Part shown: piece by piece, positions 1 through 6,658 of the stretch
Position numbering within the stretch: the first letter of the stretch is position 1
How the letters are laid out: each line of letters opens with the position of its first letter
From: SHVO01 sp041919675
GTDB lineage: Bacteria; Pseudomonadota; Alphaproteobacteria; Rhodospirillales; Rhodospirillaceae
Direction of reading: 5' to 3'
Length of the DNA: 8,629 bases
Assembly: GCA_041919675.1 (NCBI GenBank)
Contig: JAYRTJ010000137.1
Span: forward strand, 1-8,629
The notes under the pieces: generated by a model
Databases searched by the model: none
Told to the model about the DNA's origin: nothing
What the model saw: only the letters and a program-made list of their open reading frames with translations
Position numbers and translations under genes: made by a program

Positions 1-1195
1 TCTCGCGCGAGCCCGCCGTCGCAATGGTCTTCGCGAGCAGTTTGATCTCGCCGCGGATCTCGCGCACGACTTCTTCGCGGCCCGCGGTGATGGACGAGGC
101 GAGGCGGGTGAGGGCGCTGTCGATATTTCGGATATGCCCGCGCGTCACATCATCCATTCCGCCCGCGTTCGAAACCGCCGGGGCGGTCACGGCCGAGGCG
201 ATGTCGCTCATGCTGCGCACGATGGCCGACAGGTCACGCTGACCTTCGGCGAGGCGCAGCAGCACCTGCTGCTCGGCACGCATCTGATCGGCGAGGATCG
301 ACAGCTTGTCATTCAGCTGATGAAGCTGCTCGTTGCCCGCCACGCGGCTCTGCTCGCCGCGCGCCATGATGTTCTGGAGTTCCTGCAAGCTCTCGGCGGT
401 CTGCTCCAGAAGCGCTTCGGTATAGGCCGACACGCCCTGTTCGCCTTCGCCGCCGACGCCCCCCGAGGACAGGCGCGTGACGCCGGACAGCCATTCTTCG
501 AGTTCGTTGTAGAAGGCATTTTGAGCTTGTCCGGCTTGCAGATCGAGGAACCCGAGCGCCAACGACCCGCCGAGGCCGAACAGCGAGGACGAGAACGCGG
601 TGCCCATGCCCGACAACGGCGCTTCCAGGCCCGATTTCAAATTGTTGAACACGGTCGCCATGTCTTCGCCGGTCACCGACAGGTTGCGGATCACGTCGGC
701 GATGGAGTCAATCGTGCCCAAGAGGCCCCAGAAGGTGCCGAGCAGGCCGAGGAAAATGCAAAGGCCGGTGAAGTAGCGCGACAGCTCGCGGCTTTCCTCC
801 AGGCGCGCGCCAATCCCGTCGAGCAGTGTCCGCATCACCGGCGCGCTGATGGTCAGGCGTCCGCGCGTGCGCTTTTCCTGCAGCATGCGCGCCATCGGCG
901 ACAGCAGCTTCAGTTTGCTTTCGTTCGGGTGCAGGCGGTCATCGGCGAGGCCGTCGCCCGGCGACGGGTTGGCGGTGGTCTGAAAACTTTCGATCCATTC
1001 GGCTTCCGGCGCGATCTGCATAACTTGCCGGAAGTTGAGGATGATGCCGGTGATGATCACGCCGAAGATCAGCGTGTTGAGCACCGGGTTCACGAGGAAG
1101 ATGTTCAGAAGCTGCGGCGCGACAAAGGCCGATCCCACGCCGACGATGGCGAGGAAGACGATCATACGGGTGAGGTACGTCTTGGTATCGGTCAT
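1..1195 (-). CDS. MotA/TolQ/ExbB-family proton-channel protein with long C-terminal tail (partial, 3' end outside window)
   Basis: The frame is open from an ATG at 1195 to the left edge (398 codons, no stop), so the C-terminus is missing. An AAGGA ribosome site six bases upstream (1202-1206) supports the start. Hydrophobic segments lie near residues 11-34, 37-56, 141-163 and 195-217. The last two carry the family pattern: GLLGTFWGLLGTI at 149-161 and SGMGTAFSSSLFG at 195-207, comparable to the TolQ/ExbB pore helices. After about residue 220 the chain is polar and predicted helical, rich in Glu, Gln, Leu and Arg, for at least 178 residues; this is much longer than the tail of TolQ or ExbB. Family members form inner-membrane stators that use the proton gradient to drive MotB-, TolR- or ExbD-type partners. 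The upstream neighbour is an OmpA-like protein, which suggests an envelope force-transmitting complex; the substrate is unknown. A flagellar role is not shown by anything in the window. Confidence 0.88.
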   Translation of the reverse strand, partial: MTDTKTYLTRMIVFLAIVGVGSAFVAPQLLNIFLVNPVLNTLIFGVIITGIILNFRQVMQIAPEAEWIESFQTTANPSPGDGLADDRLHPNESKLKLLSPMARMLQEKRTRGRLTISAPVMRTLLDGIGARLEESRELSRYFTGLCIFLGLLGTFWGLLGTIDSIADVIRNLSVTGEDMATVFNNLKSGLEAPLSGMGTAFSSSLFGLGGSLALGFLDLQAGQAQNAFYNELEEWLSGVTRLSSGGVGGEGEQGVSAYTEALLEQTAESLQELQNIMARGEQSRVAGNEQLHQLNDKLSILADQMRAEQQVLLRLAEGQRDLSAIVRSMSDIASAVTAPAVSNAGGMDDVTRGHIRNIDSALTRLASSITAGREEVVREIRGEIKLLAKTIATAGSRE

Positions 1196-1293
1196 CCGTA
1201 TTCCTTTTACGCGCGCGAAAGATGTGCGCGGTCTGACTTTCGCTATCTATTACGGCAAAGCTGGGGCGCGCAAATGACCGGCTTGTAACCGGA

Positions 1294-2682
1294 CTAGCGG
1301 CGCACCAGCAGCACGTCGACGCGGTCGGGCGCGCCGCCGCCGGATTGCTCACCCAGCGCACGCAGATTGATGCGCGTGGATTCAACGCCGGCCGCCAGCA
1401 GTTCCTTGCGCACGTTCACCCCGCGCTCCGTCGACAGACGGCGCGAACGGCTGACGCTCTTCTGCGGATCGGAAGCGTAGGCGATGAGTTCAACGCGCAA
1501 GGCCGGATCCTTGACCATGCGCGCGGCGAGGGCCTTCAAATTCGGGTTCGCATCGGCCGGAACGTCCGACGCGTTGACCGCGAACGAGATCGTGTACACA
1601 TCCGGCTGACGCGGCGTCGGCGCTTTCACGGCGGCCGGCGGCAGCGCGGCGACTTGTGTTTCCTTGGCCGGCTCGGCGGCCGGAGTGGCGGCCGGAGTGG
1701 CGGGCGGAGCCGCGGCCGGCGTGCTCGGCACGAGAGTCGCGGGCGCGGCGGCAACGGTCTTCGCCGGCGGCGCGGCGGCGGGCCCGGTGAGCGGCGTCGG
1801 TGCGGACGTTGCGGTGCTTGCTGGGGCGGCGCTTGCCGGCGCGGCCGGTTTAGCGGTGGCGGGCGGAGCCGCGGCCGTCACGGGCGGCGTCACAACGGGT
1901 TTCGCAGCCGCAGGCGCGACGGGCTTCGCGGCCGGCGGTGTAACGGCGGCAGCCGGTGGAGCCGCGGGTTTCGCCGCGGCGGGTGCGGGCGCGACCGGCG
2001 CTTGCGGTTTCACGGCGGCCATCTGAACCGGCTTCGCAGGCGCAGCCGGTGTCACAGCGGCAGGAGCGGGCGGCGCGGCAGGCTTCGCGGCGGCGGGCTT
2101 TGCGGTCGGCGGCGTTACAGCGGGCGGCGGCGTGACCTTTGCGGCCGACGTGGGCGCGGGGACGGTCGGCGCGGCCGGCTTCGCAGCGGCCGGCGCGGCC
2201 GGTTTCGCGGCGGCCGGCGGCGGCGTCGTGGGCGCGGGCGGCTTCACCGATTCAACGGCGATCGGTGCGCTCGGTTTTGTCTGTTCCGGCGCGATCGCGC
2301 GCGCCATTTGAATCGGGGCGCTCGGGGTGATCGGCGTCACGCCCGGCGGCGGACGCAGGCGGATCGCCTGCGGACGGCTAATGGACGGCGCGATGCCCGC
2401 GGGCGGACGCAAGATCACGCGGCCGCTGGCGCCGCCCGACGCGACACGGGGCGCAGCCGGCGCACCGGCGCCCGGCACGAGCAGGCGGCGGCTCGCAGAG
2501 CCGCCGGCTTCGATGGCGGAAAGATCGACGGAAACGGAGGCGTCGGCGCGCGTGACGGGCGCGGCCGGCTTTGCGCTCGGAATGCCGTCGGCGCGGGCGG
2601 GCACGGCGCCGGCCAGCACAACGGCGAGCGCCCAAAGGCTCGACGTCCGCAGCAGCTTGCCTTTGCCCGTGGCGTTTCTCAT
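1294..2682 (-). CDS. Secreted Pro/Ala-rich protein with C-terminal OmpA-like domain
   Basis: The product is 462 residues from the ATG at 2682. Residues 1-31 look like a Sec signal peptide: a basic start, a hydrophobic core LWALAVVLAGAVP, and an ARA|DG cleavage site. A GTG at 2706 would add eight residues before the signal and has no better ribosome site, so I prefer the ATG. Residues about 45-345 are low-complexity Pro/Ala/Lys sequence with repeated AAAKPAAP-like units and would form a flexible spacer across the periplasm. Residues 361-462 match an OmpA-like fold: a DVYTISFAV strand, an LxxLAxxMVKDPALRVELIAYAS segment, LSTERGVNVRKEL, and a closing DRVDVLLV strand. The Arg of the LSxxR motif is present, but the aspartate usual in the preceding TD motif is replaced (AYASDP). 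The next gene, 98 bases downstream, encodes the MotA/TolQ-like channel. The signal segment has no acidic residue, so this is not a MotB/TolR-type stator subunit. It is probably a periplasmic or envelope structural partner. Confidence 0.85.
   Translation of the reverse strand: MRNATGKGKLLRTSSLWALAVVLAGAVPARADGIPSAKPAAPVTRADASVSVDLSAIEAGGSASRRLLVPGAGAPAAPRVASGGASGRVILRPPAGIAPSISRPQAIRLRPPPGVTPITPSAPIQMARAIAPEQTKPSAPIAVESVKPPAPTTPPPAAAKPAAPAAAKPAAPTVPAPTSAAKVTPPPAVTPPTAKPAAAKPAAPPAPAAVTPAAPAKPVQMAAVKPQAPVAPAPAAAKPAAPPAAAVTPPAAKPVAPAAAKPVVTPPVTAAAPPATAKPAAPASAAPASTATSAPTPLTGPAAAPPAKTVAAAPATLVPSTPAAAPPATPAATPAAEPAKETQVAALPPAAVKAPTPRQPDVYTISFAVNASDVPADANPNLKALAARMVKDPALRVELIAYASDPQKSVSRSRRLSTERGVNVRKELLAAGVESTRINLRALGEQSGGGAPDRVDVLLVRR
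1805..2255 (-). repeat. Imperfect tandem repeats encoding AAAKPAAP-like units
   Basis: This is the densest part of the Pro/Ala-rich spacer of the OmpA-like gene. The units are 18-30 base variants of a sequence encoding KPAAP, AKPAAP or AAAKP, many with Pro-Pro pairs. Two Pro-Pro-Pro runs are encoded, at 2122-2130 and 2215-2223. The repeat is of a kind expected to vary in copy number between strains. Confidence 0.75.
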
Positions 2683-2788
2683 GCGTTTCACGTTCGGCCC
2701 CCACACATACTACGCTGGCCCGCGTCTTTGCGCGCTTTGGCCAAAGCCGTTGAAAAGTCTTCGCTTTGGCCTTTTCCCCGGGTTCAAA

Positions 2789-2816
2789 ACTACAACAGCC
2801 GTCCAAGGTGAGACAA
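2789..2816 (-). promoter_or_regulatory. Possible sigma-70 promoter for the OmpA-like gene
   Basis: In the 220-base gap between suhB and the OmpA-like gene, the minus strand reads TTGTCT (2816-2811), 16 bases, then TGTAGT (2794-2789). Each hexamer matches four of six consensus positions. The predicted start would leave a leader of about 100 bases. I see no strong terminator for suhB in this gap, so read-through from suhB is also possible. Confidence 0.25.
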
Positions 2817-2902
2817 CTGATTCAGGCCCGGGAAGGCCCGTCCATCAGATATAGGCCAGGGGTGGTCAATCGGGGGTTAACGAAGCGGTGAGCCGGAGCG
2901 GC

Positions 2903-3694
2903 CTAACCCTTCGTAACAAGATCCAAAATTTGCTTATGGAGCTTGCCGTTAGCGGCGACGACGTTGCCGTTGTGGACGACGTCCTTGCCGCCTTTGAAGT
3001 CGGTGGCGAACCCGCCGGCTTCCCGCACCAGGAGAACCCCGGCGGCGATATCCCAGGGCTGAAGCCCCGTTTCCCAGAAGCCTTCGTAGCGGCCGGCGGC
3101 CACGTAAGCCAGGTCCAGGGACGCGGCGCCCATGCGGCGGATGCCCGCCACTTCGGCCATCACCCGGCCCATCTGGTCCAGGAACGGTTTGTGGCCCGGA
3201 CGGCCCAGGAACGGGATGCCCGTCGCGATCACGGCGTCCGACAGACGGTTGCGCGAGGAGACGCGCAGACGGTGATCGTTCAGGAACGCGCCCTTGCCCT
3301 TCTCGGCGTAGAACATCTCTTCGACGATCGGGTTGTAGACCAGACCCGCGATGACCTCGCCTTCCATCTCAAGCGCGATGGAAATCGCGAAGTGCGGGAT
3401 GCCGTGCAGGAAATTGGTGGTGCCGTCGATGGGATCGATGATCCAGCGGTGCTTGCCGTCTTCGGCCGGCACTTCGCCGCCTTCTTCCATCAGGAAGCCG
3501 AAGCGCGGACGCGCCTTCTGAAGTTCGGTGCGCAGCGTCTTCTCGGCTTTGATGTCGGCGGCGGACACGAAGTCGCTCGGCCCCTTGTTGGAGACCTGCA
3601 ACTGTTCCACTTCGCCGAAGTCACGGCGCAGCGCGCGCCCGGCCTTCTGCGCCGCCCCAGTCATCACGGTCCAGAGAGCGGAACCACGCGCCAT
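2903..3694 (-). CDS. suhB: Inositol monophosphatase family protein (SuhB/IMPase)
   Basis: The product is 263 residues, the usual length for this family of Mg2+-dependent sugar and inositol phosphatases. The metal-binding residues are all visible: Glu70-Glu71 in LMEEGGE, the first signature WIIDPIDGTTNF at 84-95 with Asp87 and Asp90, and the second signature WDIAAGVLLVREAGG at 214-228 with Asp215. Asp41 in the SDFVSAAD segment also fits. The reaction would be hydrolysis of myo-inositol phosphate or a related sugar phosphate in the cytoplasm. In E. coli the SuhB protein also acts in rRNA transcription antitermination; whether this one does cannot be told from the sequence. It starts 42 bases after the stop of efp on the same strand, so co-transcription is likely. 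The ribosome site (AGGG, about eight bases upstream) is weak. The exact substrate is unknown. Confidence 0.93.
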   Translation of the reverse strand: MARGSALWTVMTGAAQKAGRALRRDFGEVEQLQVSNKGPSDFVSAADIKAEKTLRTELQKARPRFGFLMEEGGEVPAEDGKHRWIIDPIDGTTNFLHGIPHFAISIALEMEGEVIAGLVYNPIVEEMFYAEKGKGAFLNDHRLRVSSRNRLSDAVIATGIPFLGRPGHKPFLDQMGRVMAEVAGIRRMGAASLDLAYVAAGRYEGFWETGLQPWDIAAGVLLVREAGGFATDFKGGKDVVHNGNVVAANGKLHKQILDLVTKG

Positions 3695-3736
3695 CGAAAA
3701 GCCCTAACGAATCAACAAAAGCAGGTGTTTCGCGAA

Positions 3737-4300
3737 TTACTTCGCGCGCTCGACGTAGCTCGTGTCTTCGGTGTTCACCACGATCTTGGTGCCCGCTTCG
3801 ATGAACGGCGGGATCAGGATCTTGAGACCGTTTTCGAGGATGCCCGGCTTGTAGGACGAAGCGGCCGTCTGGCCCTTCACCACCGGATCGGCTTCCACGA
3901 CGGTCAGCACGACGGACTTCGGCAGGGTCACCGACACCGGCTTGCCTTCGATGAAGTCCACCGCGACGTCCATGTTGTCGGTCAGGAACGCGGCGCGTTC
4001 GCCAAGAAGTTCACCGTTGATGCCGAACTGATCGTAAGTGCTCTTGTCCATGAAGGTGTACATCTCACCTTCCTTGTACAGGTACTGGCAGTCGATCTCG
4101 CGCACTTCCAGACGTTCCACCGAGTCAGCGGTGCGCCAGCGGGCCTGGCTCTTGGTGCCCGAGGCGACGTCGCGCATTTCGACCTGGATGAAGGCGCCGC
4201 CCTTGCCGGGCTGGACGATCGCGTGCTTGATCACGGACCACTGCTTGCCTTCGTGCTCGATGACCATGCCGCCGCGGATCGAGTTCGCATTAATCTTCAT
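3737..4300 (-). CDS. efp: Translation elongation factor P
   Basis: The product is 187 residues, the standard EF-P length, with the three barrel domains of the family: an N-terminal KOW-like domain (about 1-63), a central OB domain, and a C-terminal OB domain ending in the signature region PGILENGLKILIPPFIEAG and NTEDTSYVERAK. EF-P binds the ribosome between the P and E sites and relieves stalling at consecutive prolines. The loop PGKGGAF places Lys33 at the position that is modified by beta-lysyl addition in E. coli (Lys34 there), and the modifying enzyme EpmA is encoded immediately across the divergent gap. The start is ATG with an AGG about eight bases upstream. suhB follows 42 bases downstream on the same strand. 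Confidence 0.97.
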   Translation of the reverse strand: MKINANSIRGGMVIEHEGKQWSVIKHAIVQPGKGGAFIQVEMRDVASGTKSQARWRTADSVERLEVREIDCQYLYKEGEMYTFMDKSTYDQFGINGELLGERAAFLTDNMDVAVDFIEGKPVSVTLPKSVVLTVVEADPVVKGQTAASSYKPGILENGLKILIPPFIEAGTKIVVNTEDTSYVERAK

Positions 4301-4388
4301 AGGGAGCGCCTGTTCGTCTCAATAATGTGCGGAAAACCGGGGCGCTTGTATCAGTTTGACCCCTGATCTGGAAGCTCTAAAAGGGCAT
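4301..4388 (+). promoter_or_regulatory. Shared divergent control region between efp and epmA
   Basis: Only 88 bases separate the start codons of efp (minus) and epmA (plus), so both promoters must sit here or overlap the genes. The minus strand holds a CATTAT about 27 bases from the efp start that could be a -10 box, but no convincing -35 box lies at the right distance. The plus strand has TTGACC at 4356-4361 with no good -10 box. No clear operator palindrome is visible. Confidence 0.45.
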
Positions 4389-5441
4389 ATGACCGAGACG
4401 TGGTGGCACCCTGAAACCCTCGCGCGAAAGCGCCCCTTCCTTGACGCCCGCCGCGCGGCCGTTAAGGCGGTGCGGGCCTATTTCCAGGCTGAAGGCTTTA
4501 TTGAGGTCGAAACCCCGGCCATCCAGCGCTCGCCGGGGATCGAGCGCCATATCCGGCCCTTCGCCCTCAGCCTGCGGGAGCCCTTGGACGAGACGGGCCA
4601 GCCCCGCTACCTCCACACCTCGCCGGAATTCGCCATGAAGAAGCTCCTGGCGGGGGGCTTGCCGAAGATCATGCAGCTCTGCCGGGTGTGGCGCGACGGC
4701 GAACGCTCGCCCCGGCACGAGCCCGAGTTCACGATGCTCGAGTGGTACCGCACCCGGACCGACTACGGCGCGATGATGAGCGATTGCGCGGCTCTTGTTC
4801 GCAACGTCGCCAAGGTGGCGCAGCGCAGTCTCGCCAACGACGGCCTGCTCCGGCGCGGCGATCGGGTCTGCGATCCGGCGCGCGAACCGCGCCGTCTTAC
4901 CGTCGCCGCGGCCTTTTTCGAATACGCGAAGATCGATCTCCTCGCCGTGACGGACGGCACGCTGATGCCCGACCCCACGGCCTTGCGCGCCGCCGCGCGC
5001 GGGCAGGGGATCCATGTCAGCGACAGCGATACATGGGAGGACATCTTCTTCCGCGTCATGCTGGACCGTATCGAACCGCATCTCGGCATGGGCGCGCCGG
5101 CGATCCTGTGCGAATACCCGGCCAACCTCGCCGCGCTCGCCCGCAAGAAGCCGGGCGACGCGCGTGTGGCCGAGCGGTTCGAGCTCTATGCCTGCGGCGT
5201 CGAACTCGCCAACGCCTATTCCGAACTCACCGACCCCGTTGAACAGCGCGCCCGCTTCGAAGCCGACCGGGCGCTGCATGCGCAGCTCTATGGAACCGCG
5301 CCGCCGGTCGATGACGAATTATTAAAGGCTCTGGGGCAACTTCCGCCGTCCTCGGGTTGTGCGCTAGGCTTCGACCGCCTCGTCATGCTCGCGACCGGGG
5401 CCGACACCATCACCGATGTCTTATGGGCTCCCGTCACATGA
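4389..5441 (+). CDS. epmA: EF-P lysyltransferase EpmA (PoxA/GenX, truncated class II lysyl-tRNA synthetase paralogue)
   Basis: From the ATG at 4389 the product is 350 residues, close to E. coli EpmA (about 325) and far shorter than lysyl-tRNA synthetase, because the N-terminal anticodon-binding domain is absent. The class II aminoacyl-tRNA synthetase core is complete: motif 1 FIEVETPAI (37-45), substrate loop TSPEFAMKKLLAGG (77-90), motif 2 RVWRDGE...PEFTMLEWYR (99-121), GVELANAYSEL (270-280), and motif 3 GCALGFDRLVML (323-334). EpmA activates (R)-beta-lysine, or lysine, with ATP and transfers it to the loop lysine of EF-P. A TTG at 4356 would add 11 residues; I prefer the ATG because its product begins where family members begin, although its AAGGG ribosome site is only three bases away. 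The gene faces efp, its substrate gene. The aminomutase gene epmB is not in the window. The stop overlaps the next start (ATGA). Confidence 0.95.
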   Translation: MTETWWHPETLARKRPFLDARRAAVKAVRAYFQAEGFIEVETPAIQRSPGIERHIRPFALSLREPLDETGQPRYLHTSPEFAMKKLLAGGLPKIMQLCRVWRDGERSPRHEPEFTMLEWYRTRTDYGAMMSDCAALVRNVAKVAQRSLANDGLLRRGDRVCDPAREPRRLTVAAAFFEYAKIDLLAVTDGTLMPDPTALRAAARGQGIHVSDSDTWEDIFFRVMLDRIEPHLGMGAPAILCEYPANLAALARKKPGDARVAERFELYACGVELANAYSELTDPVEQRARFEADRALHAQLYGTAPPVDDELLKALGQLPPSSGCALGFDRLVMLATGADTITDVLWAPVT

Positions 5442-5872
5442 AAATGAATCCTGAAGTCGATGCTTACATCGCCGCTTATCCGCCGAAGGTGCGCGCGCTG
5501 ATGAAGACGATCCGCGCCACCGTTCACAAGGCGCTGCCCGACGGTGAAGAGAAAATCAGTTATGGCCTCGTCGGCTATTTCCGCGACGGCGCGGTGGCCT
5601 ACTTCTCGGCCTTCAAGAGCCACATCGGCTTCTTCCCGCCCACGGACGATCCGAAGCTTCGGAAAGCGACGGCGAAGTTCGCCAACGCCAAGGGCAACCT
5701 CAAATTCCCCCTGAACGCGCTGCCGCCTTACGACATCATCTCGAAACTCGTCACCACCCGCGCCGCCGCCAACCGCAAGAAGGCTGAAGCCGCGAAAAAG
5801 GCGGAGAAGAAGAGCGCAAAGAAGGCCGCCAAGAAAAAGACCGCCAAGAAAAAGCCGGCGAAGAAAAAGTAG
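5438..5872 (+). CDS. DUF1801 (YdhG-like) protein with lysine-rich C-terminal tail
   Basis: The product is 144 residues. Residues 5-108 match the DUF1801/YdhG-like fold: VDAYIAAYPPKVRALMKTIR, then ALPDGEEKISYGL, then AYFSAFKSHIGFFP, and KGNLKFPLNALPPYDII. The fold is common in bacteria and its biochemical role is not established. Residues 114-144 contain 17 lysines in 31 positions, mostly as AKK or AKKK units, like the tail of histone H1 or of bacterial H1-like proteins. Such a tail would be expected to bind nucleic acid or another polyanion. The start ATG overlaps the epmA stop by four bases (ATGA), which indicates translational coupling and a shared transcript. A second in-frame ATG lies two codons further in (5444). 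An upstream in-frame ATG at 5357 lies inside epmA and is less likely. The link to EF-P modification is positional only. Confidence 0.85.
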   Translation: MKMNPEVDAYIAAYPPKVRALMKTIRATVHKALPDGEEKISYGLVGYFRDGAVAYFSAFKSHIGFFPPTDDPKLRKATAKFANAKGNLKFPLNALPPYDIISKLVTTRAAANRKKAEAAKKAEKKSAKKAAKKKTAKKKPAKKK

Positions 5873-5879
5873 TTATTTT

Positions 5880-5978
5880 CCCCTCCCCTGAAAGGGGAGG
5901 GTCAGGGAGGGGCCGTTTTCTGTTTATGAACAGAAATCAGCAAACGCCCCTCTTAATCTCCCCCTTTCCGGCGGGAGA
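5880..5978. repeat. Pair of inverted GC-rich palindromic repeats (REP/BIME-like) between convergent genes
   Basis: The left unit contains CCCTCCCCT-GAA-AGGGGAGGG (5881-5901), a perfect nine-base-pair stem with a three-base loop, followed by CAGGGAGGGGCC. The right unit reads the same pattern on the other strand: TCTCCC (5957-5962) pairs with GGGAGA (5973-5978). The units also pair with each other, as 5907-5918 is complementary to 5942-5952 with one bulged base. The arrangement is a head-to-head pair around a central hairpin. It lies in the gap between the 3' ends of the DUF1801 gene and thiE, a usual place for such elements, and may serve as a two-way transcription or mRNA-decay boundary. Confidence 0.7.
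5917..5936. terminator. Central hairpin, possible bidirectional terminator
   Basis: TTTCTGTT (5917-5924) and AACAGAAA (5929-5936) form a perfect eight-base-pair stem with a four-base loop at the centre of the inverted repeat pair. It is followed by neither a long T run nor a strong GC base, so intrinsic termination is uncertain. The flanking GC-rich arms would extend the stem. Confidence 0.4.
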
Positions 5979-5987
5979 GAGCTGCGA

Positions 5988-6635
5988 TCAGCCGCGAAAC
6001 GGATATCTTTCGAAGATCGCATTGAAAGCCCGGACGGCCGCCGCCGGTCCGTGGGGGTAGTTCCACACACCGCTGCACACGGCGAGGAAGTCGGCGCCGG
6101 CTTGCACGAGGGGTTCGCAGTTCTCGACCGTGATGCCGCCGATGGCCACCGACGGGATCATGGTGGTCTCGGTCCAGATTTCGATGATCTCCGGGGTGAC
6201 GGTCGCGGTGGCGTCCTTGGTGGTGGTCGGGAAGAAGGCCCCGAAGGCCACATAGTCGGCTCCGGCTTCGGCCGCTTCCATGGCGGCGTGGCGGGAGTCC
6301 TTGCATGTCACGCCCACGGTCGCGTCGGGCCCCATCAGGGCGCGGGCCTCTTCGTAAGGCATGTCTTCCGGCCCGATATGCACGCCGTCGCACGTCAGGC
6401 GCGCGGCGAGGTCGGGGCGGTCGTTCAGGATGAAGGCGACGTCATGCGCATGGCAGATCGGCATCAGCGCCTTCACGGCGGCGACGATCACGTCGTCCTT
6501 CACGTCTTTCAGGCGGAGCTGCAAACAGGCCACATCACCGGCCGCCAGCGTTTCCTCGAGCTTTTTTTCAAAGCCGTCCGGAAGCGCGGGCGGGGTGATG
6601 ATGTAGAGCCGGCAGCTTGGCGTTTGCGCGGGCAT
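5988..6635 (-). CDS. thiE: Thiamine-phosphate synthase
   Basis: From the ATG at 6635 the product is 215 residues, a normal ThiE length. It joins HMP-pyrophosphate and the thiazole phosphate to make thiamine monophosphate. The TIM-barrel motifs appear in order: LQLRLKD (38-44, the pyrophosphate-binding Gln/Arg/Lys region), ILNDRPDLA (69-77), DGVHIGPEDMP (83-93), VGVTCKD and GADYVAFGAFFPTTTK (107-140), and PSVAIGGI with GADFLAV (161-186, phosphate loop). A TTG at 6650 would add five residues and sits eight bases after the fbaB stop; neither start has a strong ribosome site. The gene follows fbaB on the same strand and is probably translated from the same mRNA. No other thiamine gene is in the window and no TPP riboswitch is visible upstream of the pair. 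Confidence 0.92.
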   Translation of the reverse strand: MPAQTPSCRLYIITPPALPDGFEKKLEETLAAGDVACLQLRLKDVKDDVIVAAVKALMPICHAHDVAFILNDRPDLAARLTCDGVHIGPEDMPYEEARALMGPDATVGVTCKDSRHAAMEAAEAGADYVAFGAFFPTTTKDATATVTPEIIEIWTETTMIPSVAIGGITVENCEPLVQAGADFLAVCSGVWNYPHGPAAAVRAFNAIFERYPFRG

Positions 6636-6658
6636 GCCCGGCTCAAGCAAGGCGGGGC

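Noticed and set aside
134..1288. Plus-strand open frame of 384 codons
   Set aside because: It is antisense to the MotA/TolQ-like gene, whose membrane segments, motifs and ribosome site show that the minus strand is coding.
1..2682. Zorya anti-phage system (ZorA/ZorB-like pair)
   Set aside because: The OmpA-like protein has a cleavable-looking signal and no acidic residue in its hydrophobic segment, unlike ZorB. No helicase or nuclease effector gene is next to it, and the surroundings are core genes.
1345..2811. Long plus-strand open frame of 488 codons, very rich in Arg and Gly
   Set aside because: It lies opposite the Pro/Ala-rich gene. GCC/CCG-rich codons read backwards give Gly/Arg, and stops are rare in GC-rich DNA. 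No domain is visible.
2891..2902. GCCG-GAG-CGGC hairpin after the suhB stop
   Set aside because: The stem has only four base pairs and no T run follows, so it is not a credible terminator.
2888..4366. Plus-strand open frame of 492 codons
   Set aside because: It spans the antisense of two clearly real genes (suhB and efp) and the gap between them, and it shows no family motif.
4377..5279. Minus-strand open frame of 300 codons opposite epmA
   Set aside because: epmA has all class II synthetase motifs in the plus strand; the reverse reading shows none.
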